From Sediminibacterium sp. (GTDB taxonomy: Bacteria > Bacteroidota > Bacteroidia > B-17B0 > Aurantibacillaceae): 64,000 bases of DNA. The notes under the pieces are model-generated. The model made no database searches. It saw only the letters and a list, made by a program, of their open reading frames with translations, and had not been told where the DNA came from. The stretch's first letter is position 1. Each line of letters starts with the position of its first letter. Shown in pieces: positions 9,375 through 18,178 of the stretch. Position numbers and translations under genes: made by a program. The stretch is taken from assembly GCA_030054095.1 (NCBI GenBank), contig JASGCO010000002.1:248001-312000 (forward strand), read 5' to 3'.

Positions 9375-10249
9375 CCTTTGTCTTTAAAATAAATTAATAC
9401 CAGAAAGAAGAGCCCCCATAACACAATACAAACTTGCAAAAACCGATCCTTAAGTACAAGTTTACTCGGTGACCCACTGTTTTTTTCCACCATTGTAATT
9501 TGCAAATACCTGAATAATCCGAGTAATACAAAAACCATGGAAAGATAAACCGGTTTATTATTAAATCTCGCAATAACTTCGGCCGATGTAACATACATAA
9601 TGTAACACACTATTAATACTGCATTAAGAATACTTGACACGGCGGTCATAAACTCCATATTGTACCCAGACACCGAATTACGTATTTTAACTCCCGTTTC
9701 TTCTTCTTTCAGCATATCGTCACGACGCTTTGCAAAAGCGATAAATAGCGCCAGAAGAAACGTAAGAATGATCAACCAATGCGATAACACAATACCCGAT
9801 ACCTCGCCACCTGCCACTACTCTTAAAACAAATCCTGTCGAAATTATAAAAACATCTATCAACGGAATACGCTTTCCATAAAAACAATAAAAAATATTCA
9901 GTACAAAATATCCAGATAATACATAAAACAGATGGGTATTAAACCAGTAAGACAAGCCACTACCAAGTAACACAAATACCATTGCTACAACTAAAGCCAA
10001 AACTTTGTTTACTCTTCCTGATGCAAGAGGGCGATTTTGTTTTACAGGATGTAATCTATCCGAATCTATATCCACATAATCATTAATAATGTAGATACTA
10101 CTCGACACCAGACAAAAACAACCAAAAGCAAACGCTGCCTGTATAAGCTTTTCTGAATGCAAAAGCTGCCCTGCAAAAAACAGAGGAGCAAACACAAATA
10201 AATTCTTTGTGTACTGATAGACCCTAATTAATTTTATAAAATCAGTCAT
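9371..10249 (-). CDS. UbiA-family prenyltransferase resembling decaprenyl-phosphate phosphoribosyltransferase
   Basis: This 292-residue membrane protein has about eight hydrophobic segments. The first Asp-rich motif is NDYVDIDSDRLHPVKQNRP; the HPxKxxRP extension is the signature I associate with DPPR synthase (the mycobacterial Rv3806c type) and not with quinone or haem O prenyltransferases. The second motif region reads PLIDVFIISTGFVLRVVAGG, also DPPR-like. Such enzymes transfer phosphoribose from PRPP to polyprenyl phosphate. It overlaps the GT-C-like gene by 8 bp and the methyltransferase by 4 bp. No DprE1/DprE2 epimerase is encoded nearby, so the end product might be ribose instead of arabinose. 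Confidence 0.78.
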   Translation of the reverse strand: MTDFIKLIRVYQYTKNLFVFAPLFFAGQLLHSEKLIQAAFAFGCFCLVSSSIYIINDYVDIDSDRLHPVKQNRPLASGRVNKVLALVVAMVFVLLGSGLSYWFNTHLFYVLSGYFVLNIFYCFYGKRIPLIDVFIISTGFVLRVVAGGEVSGIVLSHWLIILTFLLALFIAFAKRRDDMLKEEETGVKIRNSVSGYNMEFMTAVSSILNAVLIVCYIMYVTSAEVIARFNNKPVYLSMVFVLLGLFRYLQITMVEKNSGSPSKLVLKDRFLQVCIVLWGLFFLVLIYFKDKG

Positions 10250-12074
10250 TCTCCTTACTCAAACGTTCGCGCTCTTGCCTTTCCGCCTCATCAATTACAA
10301 ATTCAGCATCAATCCTAAGCATTTCTTCCGGTGTTATGTTCCTGTCTCTGGCTTTCTTGATTATATCATCGTGCCAGGCTTTATTCTGTAATATTTTACT
10401 TGAAAAAATAGCTATTTGAGTTTCTCTCTTAATCTTCAGCAGTTCCTCTGGATAAATAATTCTTTTTAACTCTTCTTCTTTTAAGTATCCCCAATTGTAA
10501 TTAAACTTACGTGCCTTTAATTCCTCTTTAGAAAAATTACCAAATTTTAAAAGCTCTTTCAAGTTCTTTTTATTGAACATAACCTTCTTTATAACATCGT
10601 TTATATCACAATACACTATCACCCCTGTATATTTCAATAAATCAAACTGATGTTCTGTTCTTACTGAAAAAATGGTAGGATCCGGATTATACCAATCCGG
10701 GTGATTTTCAAGCACCCATCTGGCTATATCATTATGACTTTCCTGTTGCCAGTCATACACATTTATCTTCTGAAAGTAATTACAAACTTTTACTTGTGTA
10801 AAAACAAAAGCAGCAGCTATAAATACACCATAAGCCACTCTCAGACGTTGCAAATACACAAAGACATAAATCAAAACCATCGCTCCAAGCCAGGTTGTAT
10901 AACGATGTACTATGGCGGCTCCGCCGTTCCAATTTCCCATACTTATCACAATCAAGCCTATAATTAAACACACTAAAGGGATAAATAAGGCAAATGATCT
11001 TTCCTTTATGTCTCTTCGGAAATAAATCAGGTAAAAAATAAGATATACCATTAACAGCAACGGTAATGCCAGTATAAGGCCCTGATTAAGATCAAAATAA
11101 TATCCAAACAATCTGTTTGCTGTTACATACCGTTTATGTAAAAACCCGAGATCCTTGATCAGATTAGTAGTATTGTAATGATACAAGTAAAAGAGCTGCG
11201 GCAAAAGGGCTATCGAGGCTATCAAGGCTATAACAGCACCACTTTTAAGATTAAAACGGTAACGCTGCCACCATATCCATAAACCCAAAAAAGCCAGAAG
11301 TATTATTAGCGGTTGATTTTGAGTAGCCGCTAAAGCCACGCATAAAACACTCAGAAAGTCACGCTTTTTTAACAAAAAAATTAAGCCTGCAGCTACTAAA
11401 CTGGTGGTGAAAATCTCGGTATGTTCCCATCCCAGATACCAGTAATTTGAACCATATACATAACACAGCGCTGCTCCAACAGAAATGTAAAATTTATCAC
11501 TGAAGTAAAACAAAAACAAAGCCGAAACCAATATAATGCAAATCGAATTAGTCAAGGGAAAAGCAAGCGTAGGCAAAATAGCAAATGCTCTACAGAACCA
11601 TCCGGCAGGGATGTTGAAAATTGAATAGGTTACAAAATGGTAACAGTAATACTTATCATTTTTGGCTGTAAAAAAACCATATACTTCTGTTTTAAATGGA
11701 GCTCCTCTGTAATTTACACGCTCATAGTTTTCAATCATGCTCCGCTTTGGGAAAGTATCCCACATCAAATGTTTACTTACTTCGGCTTTAAACGTCTGTA
11801 AATCTTCCATTCTTAAATCCGGAGTACCATGATTTAACATCGCCTCCGTCATTAATACATACTCGAAGCCATCGCCTTCTATATACGCATCGTTAAAAGC
11901 TGTAAATGTTCTGTGAAACAACATGGTAGCTATAAAGACAAGCACCAGCCATTTTGCAGTCTTTAATACTTTAGGGTAAAAAGCTGATTTCCCGAAAGTT
12001 CGTATAGCTTCAGCTATTCTCACGTATATCTTAACGAGTTGTGCCAAAATGTCAAAGTGTTTATTTTTTCTCAA
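10242..12074 (-). CDS. Polytopic membrane protein, probable GT-C-type glycosyltransferase
   Basis: The 610-residue protein has one hydrophobic helix near residues 45-60, then a loop with the acidic motif EGDGFEYVLM, followed by roughly ten more membrane segments up to about residue 440 and a soluble charged C-terminal tail. An acidic motif after the first helix is the signature of GT-C enzymes that use lipid-linked sugars (PMT, ArnT and Emb families). The start is TTG at 12074, overlapping the end of gltX by 14 bp; the next in-frame Met lies inside the first helix. It is translationally linked to the UbiA-like gene, whose product could supply its donor. The family is not firmly identified. 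Confidence 0.6.
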   Translation of the reverse strand: MRKNKHFDILAQLVKIYVRIAEAIRTFGKSAFYPKVLKTAKWLVLVFIATMLFHRTFTAFNDAYIEGDGFEYVLMTEAMLNHGTPDLRMEDLQTFKAEVSKHLMWDTFPKRSMIENYERVNYRGAPFKTEVYGFFTAKNDKYYCYHFVTYSIFNIPAGWFCRAFAILPTLAFPLTNSICIILVSALFLFYFSDKFYISVGAALCYVYGSNYWYLGWEHTEIFTTSLVAAGLIFLLKKRDFLSVLCVALAATQNQPLIILLAFLGLWIWWQRYRFNLKSGAVIALIASIALLPQLFYLYHYNTTNLIKDLGFLHKRYVTANRLFGYYFDLNQGLILALPLLLMVYLIFYLIYFRRDIKERSFALFIPLVCLIIGLIVISMGNWNGGAAIVHRYTTWLGAMVLIYVFVYLQRLRVAYGVFIAAAFVFTQVKVCNYFQKINVYDWQQESHNDIARWVLENHPDWYNPDPTIFSVRTEHQFDLLKYTGVIVYCDINDVIKKVMFNKKNLKELLKFGNFSKEELKARKFNYNWGYLKEEELKRIIYPEELLKIKRETQIAIFSSKILQNKAWHDDIIKKARDRNITPEEMLRIDAEFVIDEAERQERERLSKEND

Positions 12075-13599
12075 TATTAGCCACTACCCACTTCAACCCC
12101 TTCTCCAAACGCGCTACCACTTTTTCCTTCCCCATCAGGGCAATTGTATCAAACAACTGAGGGCCTCCCGATGCGCCGGTAACCAATACACGCAACAACT
12201 GCATGTCTATTTTACCACCGTTAACGGCCTCCGCTTCGTGAAAACAAGCCGTAACCGAAGGGATATCCCATGTTGTTAATTCTTTAAATTTATTCAACAC
12301 CAGCGTAAACGTAGCCGCACTGGTATCTTTCCATTTTTTGTTTAATACCGCCTCATCCAATTTTTCAGGCTCTTCAAATATAAAACGCCCCTGTGCCCAA
12401 AAATCGTTTACAAACTGAACTTTTTCTTTTACCAAACGGCAATACTCTTTTAAAAATGCATCATCCGGCTCGTAGCCTTTTTCTTTCAGCAATGGGCGGA
12501 AACTCTCTGCCAGCTCGCCATCCGTTTTCGACTTAAGGTATTGCTGATTAAACCATTTTGCTTTCTCCGGATCAAACTTGGCTCCGCTCTTGCTCACACG
12601 CTCAAACTCAAACAAGGCTGCCATTTCCTCCAAACTCATGATCTCCTTGTTATCACCGGGATTCCAGCCCAGCAAGGCCAGTATATTAACAAACGCCTCC
12701 GGATAATACCCCGCTTCGCGGTAGCCACCATAAGGCACATGATCCCGCGGATCCTCCCAGCTTAACGGAAATACAGGGAAACGCGCTTCCCGCTTCGATA
12801 TTTTTCCATGCCCGTCCGGATTCAGAATCAATGGTAAATGCGCCAACTTTGGCATGTCGTTTTCCAATCCCAGATAACGGTATATCAATATATGCGCCGG
12901 TGCGCTGGGCAACCACTCTTCACCGCGTACCGCGTGACTAATCTGCATTTCAATATCATCTACAATATGCGCCAGATGGTAAGTCGGCATCCCGTCACTT
13001 TTCAACAATACTTTATCATCCACCTGCGAAGAGTTAACCGTTACCCACCCACGGATAATATCCTGAAAACGGATTTCTTCGTTTCTCGGCACCTTCAACC
13101 GCACCACATACGGCGCGCCACTTTCTATCAATCGTTTTACCTCATCTTCCGGCAAGGTCAGCGAGTTCCGCATGTTCTGGCGGGTTACCGCGTTGTATTG
13201 CGGTGCCACCACCTTCGCCGCCTCCAAACGTTTACGCATATCTTCCAGCTCCTCCGAGGTATCAAACGCGTAATAAGCGTGCCCTGAAGCTATCAGGCGG
13301 TCGGCATAATTTTTATAAATACCAGTGGCTTTACGCTCACTCTGGCGGTAAGGCGCATGTGGCCCGTCACCAAAACCTACACCCTCATTAGGGGCAATAC
13401 CACACCAGGTTAACGCGTCAATAATATACTGCTCTGCTCCCGCCACAAAACGGGTCTGATCAGTATCTTCAATCCGTAATATAAAATCACCATTATGCTT
13501 TTTAGCAAATAAATAATTGAACAGGGCTGTTCTAACGCCCCCCATGTGCAATCCTCCTGTAGGACTTGGCGCAAAGCGCACTCTTACTCGTTTTTCCAT
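12061..13599 (-). CDS. gltX: Glutamate--tRNA ligase
   Basis: The class I synthetase HIGH-type motif is present in RFAPSPTGGLHMGG at the N-terminus, and the KMSKS-type motif reads KISKREARFP near residue 240. The ATG giving MEKRVRVRFAPSPTG at 13599 is preferred over an upstream codon at 13617, because GluRS proteins start a few residues before this motif. At 512 aa it has normal length, with the helical anticodon-binding C-terminal domain. It makes glutamyl-tRNA for translation and for haem synthesis, whose first enzyme (hemA) starts 440 bp away on the opposite strand. The downstream membrane-protein operon begins inside its 3' end. Confidence 0.96.
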   Translation of the reverse strand: MEKRVRVRFAPSPTGGLHMGGVRTALFNYLFAKKHNGDFILRIEDTDQTRFVAGAEQYIIDALTWCGIAPNEGVGFGDGPHAPYRQSERKATGIYKNYADRLIASGHAYYAFDTSEELEDMRKRLEAAKVVAPQYNAVTRQNMRNSLTLPEDEVKRLIESGAPYVVRLKVPRNEEIRFQDIIRGWVTVNSSQVDDKVLLKSDGMPTYHLAHIVDDIEMQISHAVRGEEWLPSAPAHILIYRYLGLENDMPKLAHLPLILNPDGHGKISKREARFPVFPLSWEDPRDHVPYGGYREAGYYPEAFVNILALLGWNPGDNKEIMSLEEMAALFEFERVSKSGAKFDPEKAKWFNQQYLKSKTDGELAESFRPLLKEKGYEPDDAFLKEYCRLVKEKVQFVNDFWAQGRFIFEEPEKLDEAVLNKKWKDTSAATFTLVLNKFKELTTWDIPSVTACFHEAEAVNGGKIDMQLLRVLVTGASGGPQLFDTIALMGKEKVVARLEKGLKWVVANIEKK

Positions 13600-13737
13600 C
13601 GCAACGCAAAGATACACGTTTTGGCGTATCTGCCAAGCTCACAATCACATTGCGGGCATCTTGTAATGTTAAATACACTCAACTCCTGCCACACCCTGAA
13701 ACTAGCGGCGGGGATTAAAAGAACAATAAACAAGGGG

Positions 13738-13912
13738 GCAGTTTTTCCTGCCCGCATTCCCTGTCAAAAAAACACGCTTTCCGTTATAGCCCCTCCGGCC
13801 TTTGCAGCATCACTGCCGCTGCGGTGGCTTCTATGGTCGCCTCCTCGCCGGCGTGAATGCACGCAAACGCCTGTCGGGGGCTGCCACTTCAATCGTTCTG
13901 CCATTCGCATAA
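13738..13912. repeat. GC-rich dispersed intergenic repeat, copy 1
   Basis: The gltX-hemA intergenic region (13600-14036) has no credible gene. Within it lies a GC-rich block related to 61910-62075: both contain CGTCAAAAA or GTCAAAAA, GCTTTCCGyTATAGC, CTTTGC-GCATC, TGCGGTGGCT, CGCCTCCT and GGCTGCC-CTTCAATC in the same order and spacing. It is much richer in GC than its surroundings. I infer a dispersed element of the kind found between genes in Bacteroidota. Function unknown. Confidence 0.7.
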
Positions 13913-14021
13913 ATTGTTATTCGCACATCATAATGCCTGATTAACTTATAAAGAATCATTCTAAAATTTACGCCTGTTCCATTTATGACAATCACATGAC
14001 AAAGACCTTTAGGCTAATCAC

Positions 14022-14029
14022 TAATTTTG
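14022..14029 (+). promoter_or_regulatory. Promoter -7 element for hemA
   Basis: TAATTTTG matches the Bacteroidota -7 consensus TAnnTTTG exactly. No clear -33 TTG is present at the right distance. Transcription would start about 7 nt downstream, at or next to the hemA start codon. Confidence 0.5.
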
Positions 14030-14036
14030 TACCACT

Positions 14037-15269
14037 TTGCTTTACCTTAAAACCATAGCGTTTACGCATAAAAATCTAGCCCTCGAAACCATCGGGTGTC
14101 TTCATCTGAGCGAAGATCAGCAAACAGAAACACTAGGTGCCCTTAAAATTAATTTCGACATTCAGGAACTTTGTTTCTTAAGCACCTGTAACCGTGTTGA
14201 ACTCATTTTAGTGTGCGAACAAGACCTATCACAGGATTTTTTAAAAGACCTTATTCTTTTTATTAATCCCAAACAGGACAGCAATACCATCAGCACTCTT
14301 TGCAAGGGAGCCGAGTTGTACGAAGGGGAAGAAGCCGTTAAACATATTTTCAGGGTAGCCGCCTCTCTCGATTCTTTAGTGGTTGGAGAACGTGAAATTA
14401 TTACACAAGTACGTAAAGCATACGATTTTTGTAACATGATGGGACTCACCGGCGATACCATTCGCCTGCTGATTAAACAAACCATTGAAACAGCAAAAGC
14501 CGTTTATACCGACACCGATATTGCTAAAAATCCCGTATCCATTGTTTCGCTGGCCTACCGGCAGCTCAGAGGGCACGGCATTAAACCCGATGCCCGTATT
14601 TTAATGATTGGCAGTGGCGAAACCAATACAGCCATGGCCAATTACCTGCACAAACATCAGTTTACGAATCTCAGTATTTTTAACCGGACACTGGCCAATG
14701 CGCAAAAACTGGCAGGGTTTCTTAATGCCAAAGCCTATGCCTTAACTGATCTTGAAACATACACCAGCGGATTCGATGTCATTATCACCTGCACCGGCTC
14801 ACACAATTCTGTTATTACCGAAAAAATATACCGTCAGCTTTTGGCAGGTGAAACCGGGAAAAAAGTAGTGGTGGATCTCGCCTTACCGTCTGATACAGCA
14901 CCAGAAGTGATTGCAAATTACCCACTCCATTTTATTGACCTTAATGCGCTTAAACAATTAGCAGAAGCCAACTTGCAACGACGGCAAGGAGAAGTGCAGG
15001 CTTGTGAAACCATTATTGATTCTAAAACAGAAGAATTCAAATGGTTACATAAAGAACGGAAAATCGAACTCGCTTTCGGCGAAATTCCCCGTCAGGTAAA
15101 AGCCATACACGAGCTGGCCTGTAACGAAGTGTTTGCCAAAGATATTGGTGCGCTAGATGAAAACAGTAAAGCCGTACTAAATAAAGTTTTGGCGTATGTA
15201 GAAAAAAAATATAACGCTATTGCTATGAAAACAGCAAAAAATGTTTTGCTCAATCAGGATGAAAAATAA
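14037..15269 (+). CDS. hemA: Glutamyl-tRNA reductase
   Basis: The 410-residue protein contains the catalytic STCNRVE motif (Cys51), the VVGEREI region, an NADPH-binding Rossmann segment (ILMIGSGETNTAMANYL) and the C-terminal helical dimerisation domain. It reduces the glutamate of glutamyl-tRNA to glutamate-1-semialdehyde, the first committed step of C5-pathway haem synthesis. The start is TTG at 14037: an in-frame TAA lies at 14022 and the conserved FTHKN strand begins at residue 9, leaving no room for a later start. A TAnnTTTG promoter ends 8 nt before it, suggesting little or no leader. hemC-hemD follows on the same strand after about 300 bp. Confidence 0.95.
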   Translation: MLYLKTIAFTHKNLALETIGCLHLSEDQQTETLGALKINFDIQELCFLSTCNRVELILVCEQDLSQDFLKDLILFINPKQDSNTISTLCKGAELYEGEEAVKHIFRVAASLDSLVVGEREIITQVRKAYDFCNMMGLTGDTIRLLIKQTIETAKAVYTDTDIAKNPVSIVSLAYRQLRGHGIKPDARILMIGSGETNTAMANYLHKHQFTNLSIFNRTLANAQKLAGFLNAKAYALTDLETYTSGFDVIITCTGSHNSVITEKIYRQLLAGETGKKVVVDLALPSDTAPEVIANYPLHFIDLNALKQLAEANLQRRQGEVQACETIIDSKTEEFKWLHKERKIELAFGEIPRQVKAIHELACNEVFAKDIGALDENSKAVLNKVLAYVEKKYNAIAMKTAKNVLLNQDEK

Positions 15270-15432
15270 CAGCTATCCGCATCCAATAGCTATTGTCAAT
15301 TACCTCCCATTTTTCACCTTTTAATTTAACAAAAACAGAGTCTGCAATACAGCATTTTCCGTTACTGCATTTAGAAATTTTAGCAAAAAATAAATGAATA
15401 AAAAATAAGGAGGGCATCGCATCAGAGTACAA
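15250..15432 (-). CDS. Possible small protein or gene remnant antisense to the hemA end
   Basis: A short frame (60 aa from TTG, 55 aa from ATG) runs opposite the hemA 3' end, overlapping it by 20 bp. The peptide has a hydrophobic start (MPSLFFIHLFF), a cysteine cluster (CSNGKCC) and a protein-like end (KGEKWEVIDNSYWM). I recognise no family. It may be a small secreted protein, a remnant or chance. The rest of the hemA-hemC spacer (15433-15574) shows nothing clear beyond an AT-rich stretch that should hold the hemC promoter. Confidence 0.2.
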   Translation of the reverse strand: MYSDAMPSLFFIHLFFAKISKCSNGKCCIADSVFVKLKGEKWEVIDNSYWMRIAVIFHPD

Positions 15433-15574
15433 AATTCAGTACTTTTACTTATTGAAAATAAATGGCCTCACCACCACTTCATTTTCGAACCAAAAGTAAG
15501 AAACGGCCGTATGAAGCTATAACATACGGAACTTTTGGATTGTAATGTAGAACCCGCATTATAACTTAAATATT

Positions 15575-17188
15575 TTGAAAAAAACGATTACAATAGGAAC
15601 CCGGGGCAGCGATCTGGCGCTTTGGCAGGCCAATTACACAAAAACCTTATTAGAAGAGGAAGGTTATACTGTTACCATTAAAATCATTGAAACCTCCGGC
15701 GATAAATCGCAACAATGGAATACCAGTTTCGAAAAACTGGAAGGAAAAGGTTTTTTCACCAAAGAACTGGAAGAAGCATTGCTAAAAAAAGAAATAGACC
15801 TCGCGGTGCATTCTCACAAAGATCTTCCAACCGAAATGCCGTTTGGGCTTATCATTGTCGGTGTATCGAAACGGGCAGATCCCAGCGACGTGCTGCTGAT
15901 ACGTAAAGATAGTCTGGATGACAAACAAAAATGGCAGCTAAAAGAAGGCGCTGTAGTAGGCACCTCATCGGCGCGCCGTAAATGTCAGTTAAAAACGTTC
16001 CGTCCCGATGTTACACTTAAAGACATGAGAGGCAACGTACCTACCCGCATCAAAAAATTAAGAGACGGGGAATTTGACGCTATTTTGCTGGCAGCGGCGG
16101 GCATTGTAAGACTAGAGTTAGACCTCGACGATCTGCACTGCCTTACCCTCGACCCTGAAGAATTTGTCCCCGCTCCCGCGCAAGGCGTACTGGCCTGGCA
16201 AACGCGCGACGATGACGATGATACCATGGCCGCCATTGATAAAATCAGTGATTTTGATGTACTGATTCGCATCAACATAGAACGTCGTATTCTGAGTTTG
16301 CTGGATGGTGGCTGCCATTCACCATTAGGCGCTTATGTTGATACTGAACATGACGACGATGATCGCCTGCGTTTTAAAGCATGGGTAAACTGGGCACCCG
16401 CCTGGGATAAAACACCCAAGCAACTGTATTTTCAAACCACTAATACCGAAGACTTTGCCGATAAAATTGTAGATCATCTGCAACAGATGAAAGCGCAAAA
16501 AGTATTTATCAGTCGCGAATACGATAAAAGCAATTACCTCTACCGCACCTTAACCGATCTGGGCTTTACCATTGAAGGAAAAAGCCTCATCGAATTCAAA
16601 GAAATTAAAATAAGAGAGTTACCCAAAACAGAATGGATTTTCTTCAGCAGTAAACACGCTGTAAGGTATTTCCTTAACCAAAAACCAAAACTTGAAAATG
16701 TAAAATTCGGTTGTATTGGTTCAGGTACCTCTCAGGAATTAAGAAGCTTCGGTTACCGTGCCGACTTTATAGGCGCCAGTACCGATACGAAACTCGTAGG
16801 GAAACAATTTGCCGCTAAAGTAGGCAGCGCAAAAGTACTGTTTCCCATAGCCAAAGATAGTCTGCAAAGCATACAATGGCAAATGCCCAAACGCGACAAC
16901 GCCATTAACCTCAATGTGTATTATACGGTAAAACATAGTGTAGAAGTTAGTTCCGATTGTCAGGTATTGGTATTCACCAGCCCAAGCAATGCCGAAGCCT
17001 ACTTTGAAAAAAACAAACTGCTCCCGCATCAAAAAGTAATTGCAATGGGCGATGCTACTGCAACCTCATTAAACCGTTTAAAAATAAAGAATTGCACTAA
17101 GCCCACCCGCTTCGACGATTTAGGATTGGTTCAGGCCATTCTTGGTGTAGCATTTACACCTATTAATCCCGTTCCGGTTAACGATTAA
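15575..17188 (+). CDS. hemC-hemD: Fused hydroxymethylbilane synthase / uroporphyrinogen-III synthase
   Basis: Residues 1 to about 300 are porphobilinogen deaminase: IGTRGSDLALWQAN at the start, VHSHKDLPTE, TSSARRKCQL, PAPAQGVLAWQ, and GGCHSPLGAY, whose Cys247 binds the dipyrromethane cofactor. From about residue 308 (QKVFISREYDKS) a HemD domain follows, with WIFFSSKHAVRYF and VLVFTSPSNAEAYF, the usual half-repeats. The protein polymerises porphobilinogen and cyclises the product to uroporphyrinogen III. At 537 aa it is a complete two-enzyme fusion. The start codon is TTG; no ATG lies near the conserved N-terminus. hemB follows after 9 bp. Confidence 0.95.
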   Translation: MKKTITIGTRGSDLALWQANYTKTLLEEEGYTVTIKIIETSGDKSQQWNTSFEKLEGKGFFTKELEEALLKKEIDLAVHSHKDLPTEMPFGLIIVGVSKRADPSDVLLIRKDSLDDKQKWQLKEGAVVGTSSARRKCQLKTFRPDVTLKDMRGNVPTRIKKLRDGEFDAILLAAAGIVRLELDLDDLHCLTLDPEEFVPAPAQGVLAWQTRDDDDDTMAAIDKISDFDVLIRINIERRILSLLDGGCHSPLGAYVDTEHDDDDRLRFKAWVNWAPAWDKTPKQLYFQTTNTEDFADKIVDHLQQMKAQKVFISREYDKSNYLYRTLTDLGFTIEGKSLIEFKEIKIRELPKTEWIFFSSKHAVRYFLNQKPKLENVKFGCIGSGTSQELRSFGYRADFIGASTDTKLVGKQFAAKVGSAKVLFPIAKDSLQSIQWQMPKRDNAINLNVYYTVKHSVEVSSDCQVLVFTSPSNAEAYFEKNKLLPHQKVIAMGDATATSLNRLKIKNCTKPTRFDDLGLVQAILGVAFTPINPVPVND

Positions 17189-17197
17189 AAATTAAAC

Positions 17198-18178
17198 ATG
17201 ATGTTACAACGCCCGCGAAGAAACAGAAAAAGTGCCGCCATCCGCAACATGGTTCAGGAAAATCAGGTTAGTGTTAACAATCTGATCTATCCCTTATTCC
17301 TCATTGAAGGCAAAAACAAACAAAACGAAGTGGCCTCTATGCCGGGCATTTATCGCCTGAGCGCTGATTTGTTACTGAAAGAAATAGAGACTTCTCTTAA
17401 TTTAGGAATAAAAAGTTTTTGTCTTTTCCCCAGTTTAAACGACAAGTTAAAAGACAAAAAGGCAACCGAAAGTCTTAACAAAAAAGGGCTTTACCCATCC
17501 ACCATCCGTTTAATAAAGAAAACCTTTCCCGAAGCGGTAATAATGACCGATGTGGCTATGGATCCTTACAGTAGCGACGGGCACGACGGCCTTGTTAAAA
17601 ACGGAGAAATTGTAAATGACGAGACCCTCGATATTTTAGCAAAAATGGCCCTGGTACAAGCCGAAGCAGGCGCCGATATTATTGGCCCCAGTGATATGAT
17701 GGACGGGCGGGTTGGCTTTATACGCGAAGCATTAGACAAAAACGGATTCACTAACGTTTCCATTATGAGCTATACCGCTAAATACGCCAGCGCGTTTTAC
17801 GGACCGTTTCGCGACGCGTTGGACAGCGCTCCGAAATTCGGAGACAAAAAAACATATCAGATGAATCCCGCTAACAGCAGGGAAGCCCTTATTGAAGCGG
17901 AACTGGATACCTTGGAAGGCGCCGATTTTTTAATGGTAAAGCCGGCATTAAGTTACCTCGATGTTATTCGGTTATTAAACGATCACAGCACACTTCCCAT
18001 TGCCGCGTATAACGTTAGTGGCGAATACGCTATGGTTAAAGCAGCGGCGGCAAAAGGCTGGATTGATGGTGACAAGGTGCGTGATGAAATCCTGATGAGT
18101 ATCAAACGGGCAGGCGCCTCTGTTATCCTCACCTACTTTGCGAAAGAATTTGCAAAATCCAAAAAACATGAACTATAA
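17198..18178 (+). CDS. hemB: Delta-aminolevulinic acid dehydratase (porphobilinogen synthase), Mg-type
   Basis: This 326-residue enzyme joins two 5-aminolevulinates to give porphobilinogen. The Schiff-base lysines are K195 (SYTAKYASAFYGPF) and K248 (FLMVKPALSYLD). The metal-site segment, residues 118-131, reads DVAMDPYSSDGHDG: the three cysteines of Zn-dependent enzymes are replaced by Ala/Asp/Asp, which marks the Zn-independent, Mg-stimulated class. It lies between hemC-hemD and aroK, and its last codons overlap the aroK start by 11 bp. The start could be either of the two tandem ATGs. Confidence 0.97.
   Translation: MMLQRPRRNRKSAAIRNMVQENQVSVNNLIYPLFLIEGKNKQNEVASMPGIYRLSADLLLKEIETSLNLGIKSFCLFPSLNDKLKDKKATESLNKKGLYPSTIRLIKKTFPEAVIMTDVAMDPYSSDGHDGLVKNGEIVNDETLDILAKMALVQAEAGADIIGPSDMMDGRVGFIREALDKNGFTNVSIMSYTAKYASAFYGPFRDALDSAPKFGDKKTYQMNPANSREALIEAELDTLEGADFLMVKPALSYLDVIRLLNDHSTLPIAAYNVSGEYAMVKAAAAKGWIDGDKVRDEILMSIKRAGASVILTYFAKEFAKSKKHEL

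Noticed and set aside
12838..13287. 149-aa plus-strand frame inside gltX
   Set aside because: Antisense to the conserved catalytic core of gltX; no recognisable domain.
13546..13944. 132-aa plus-strand frame over the gltX-hemA spacer
   Set aside because: Covers the gltX start and the GC-rich repeat; low-complexity Arg/Pro/Cys peptide with no family features.
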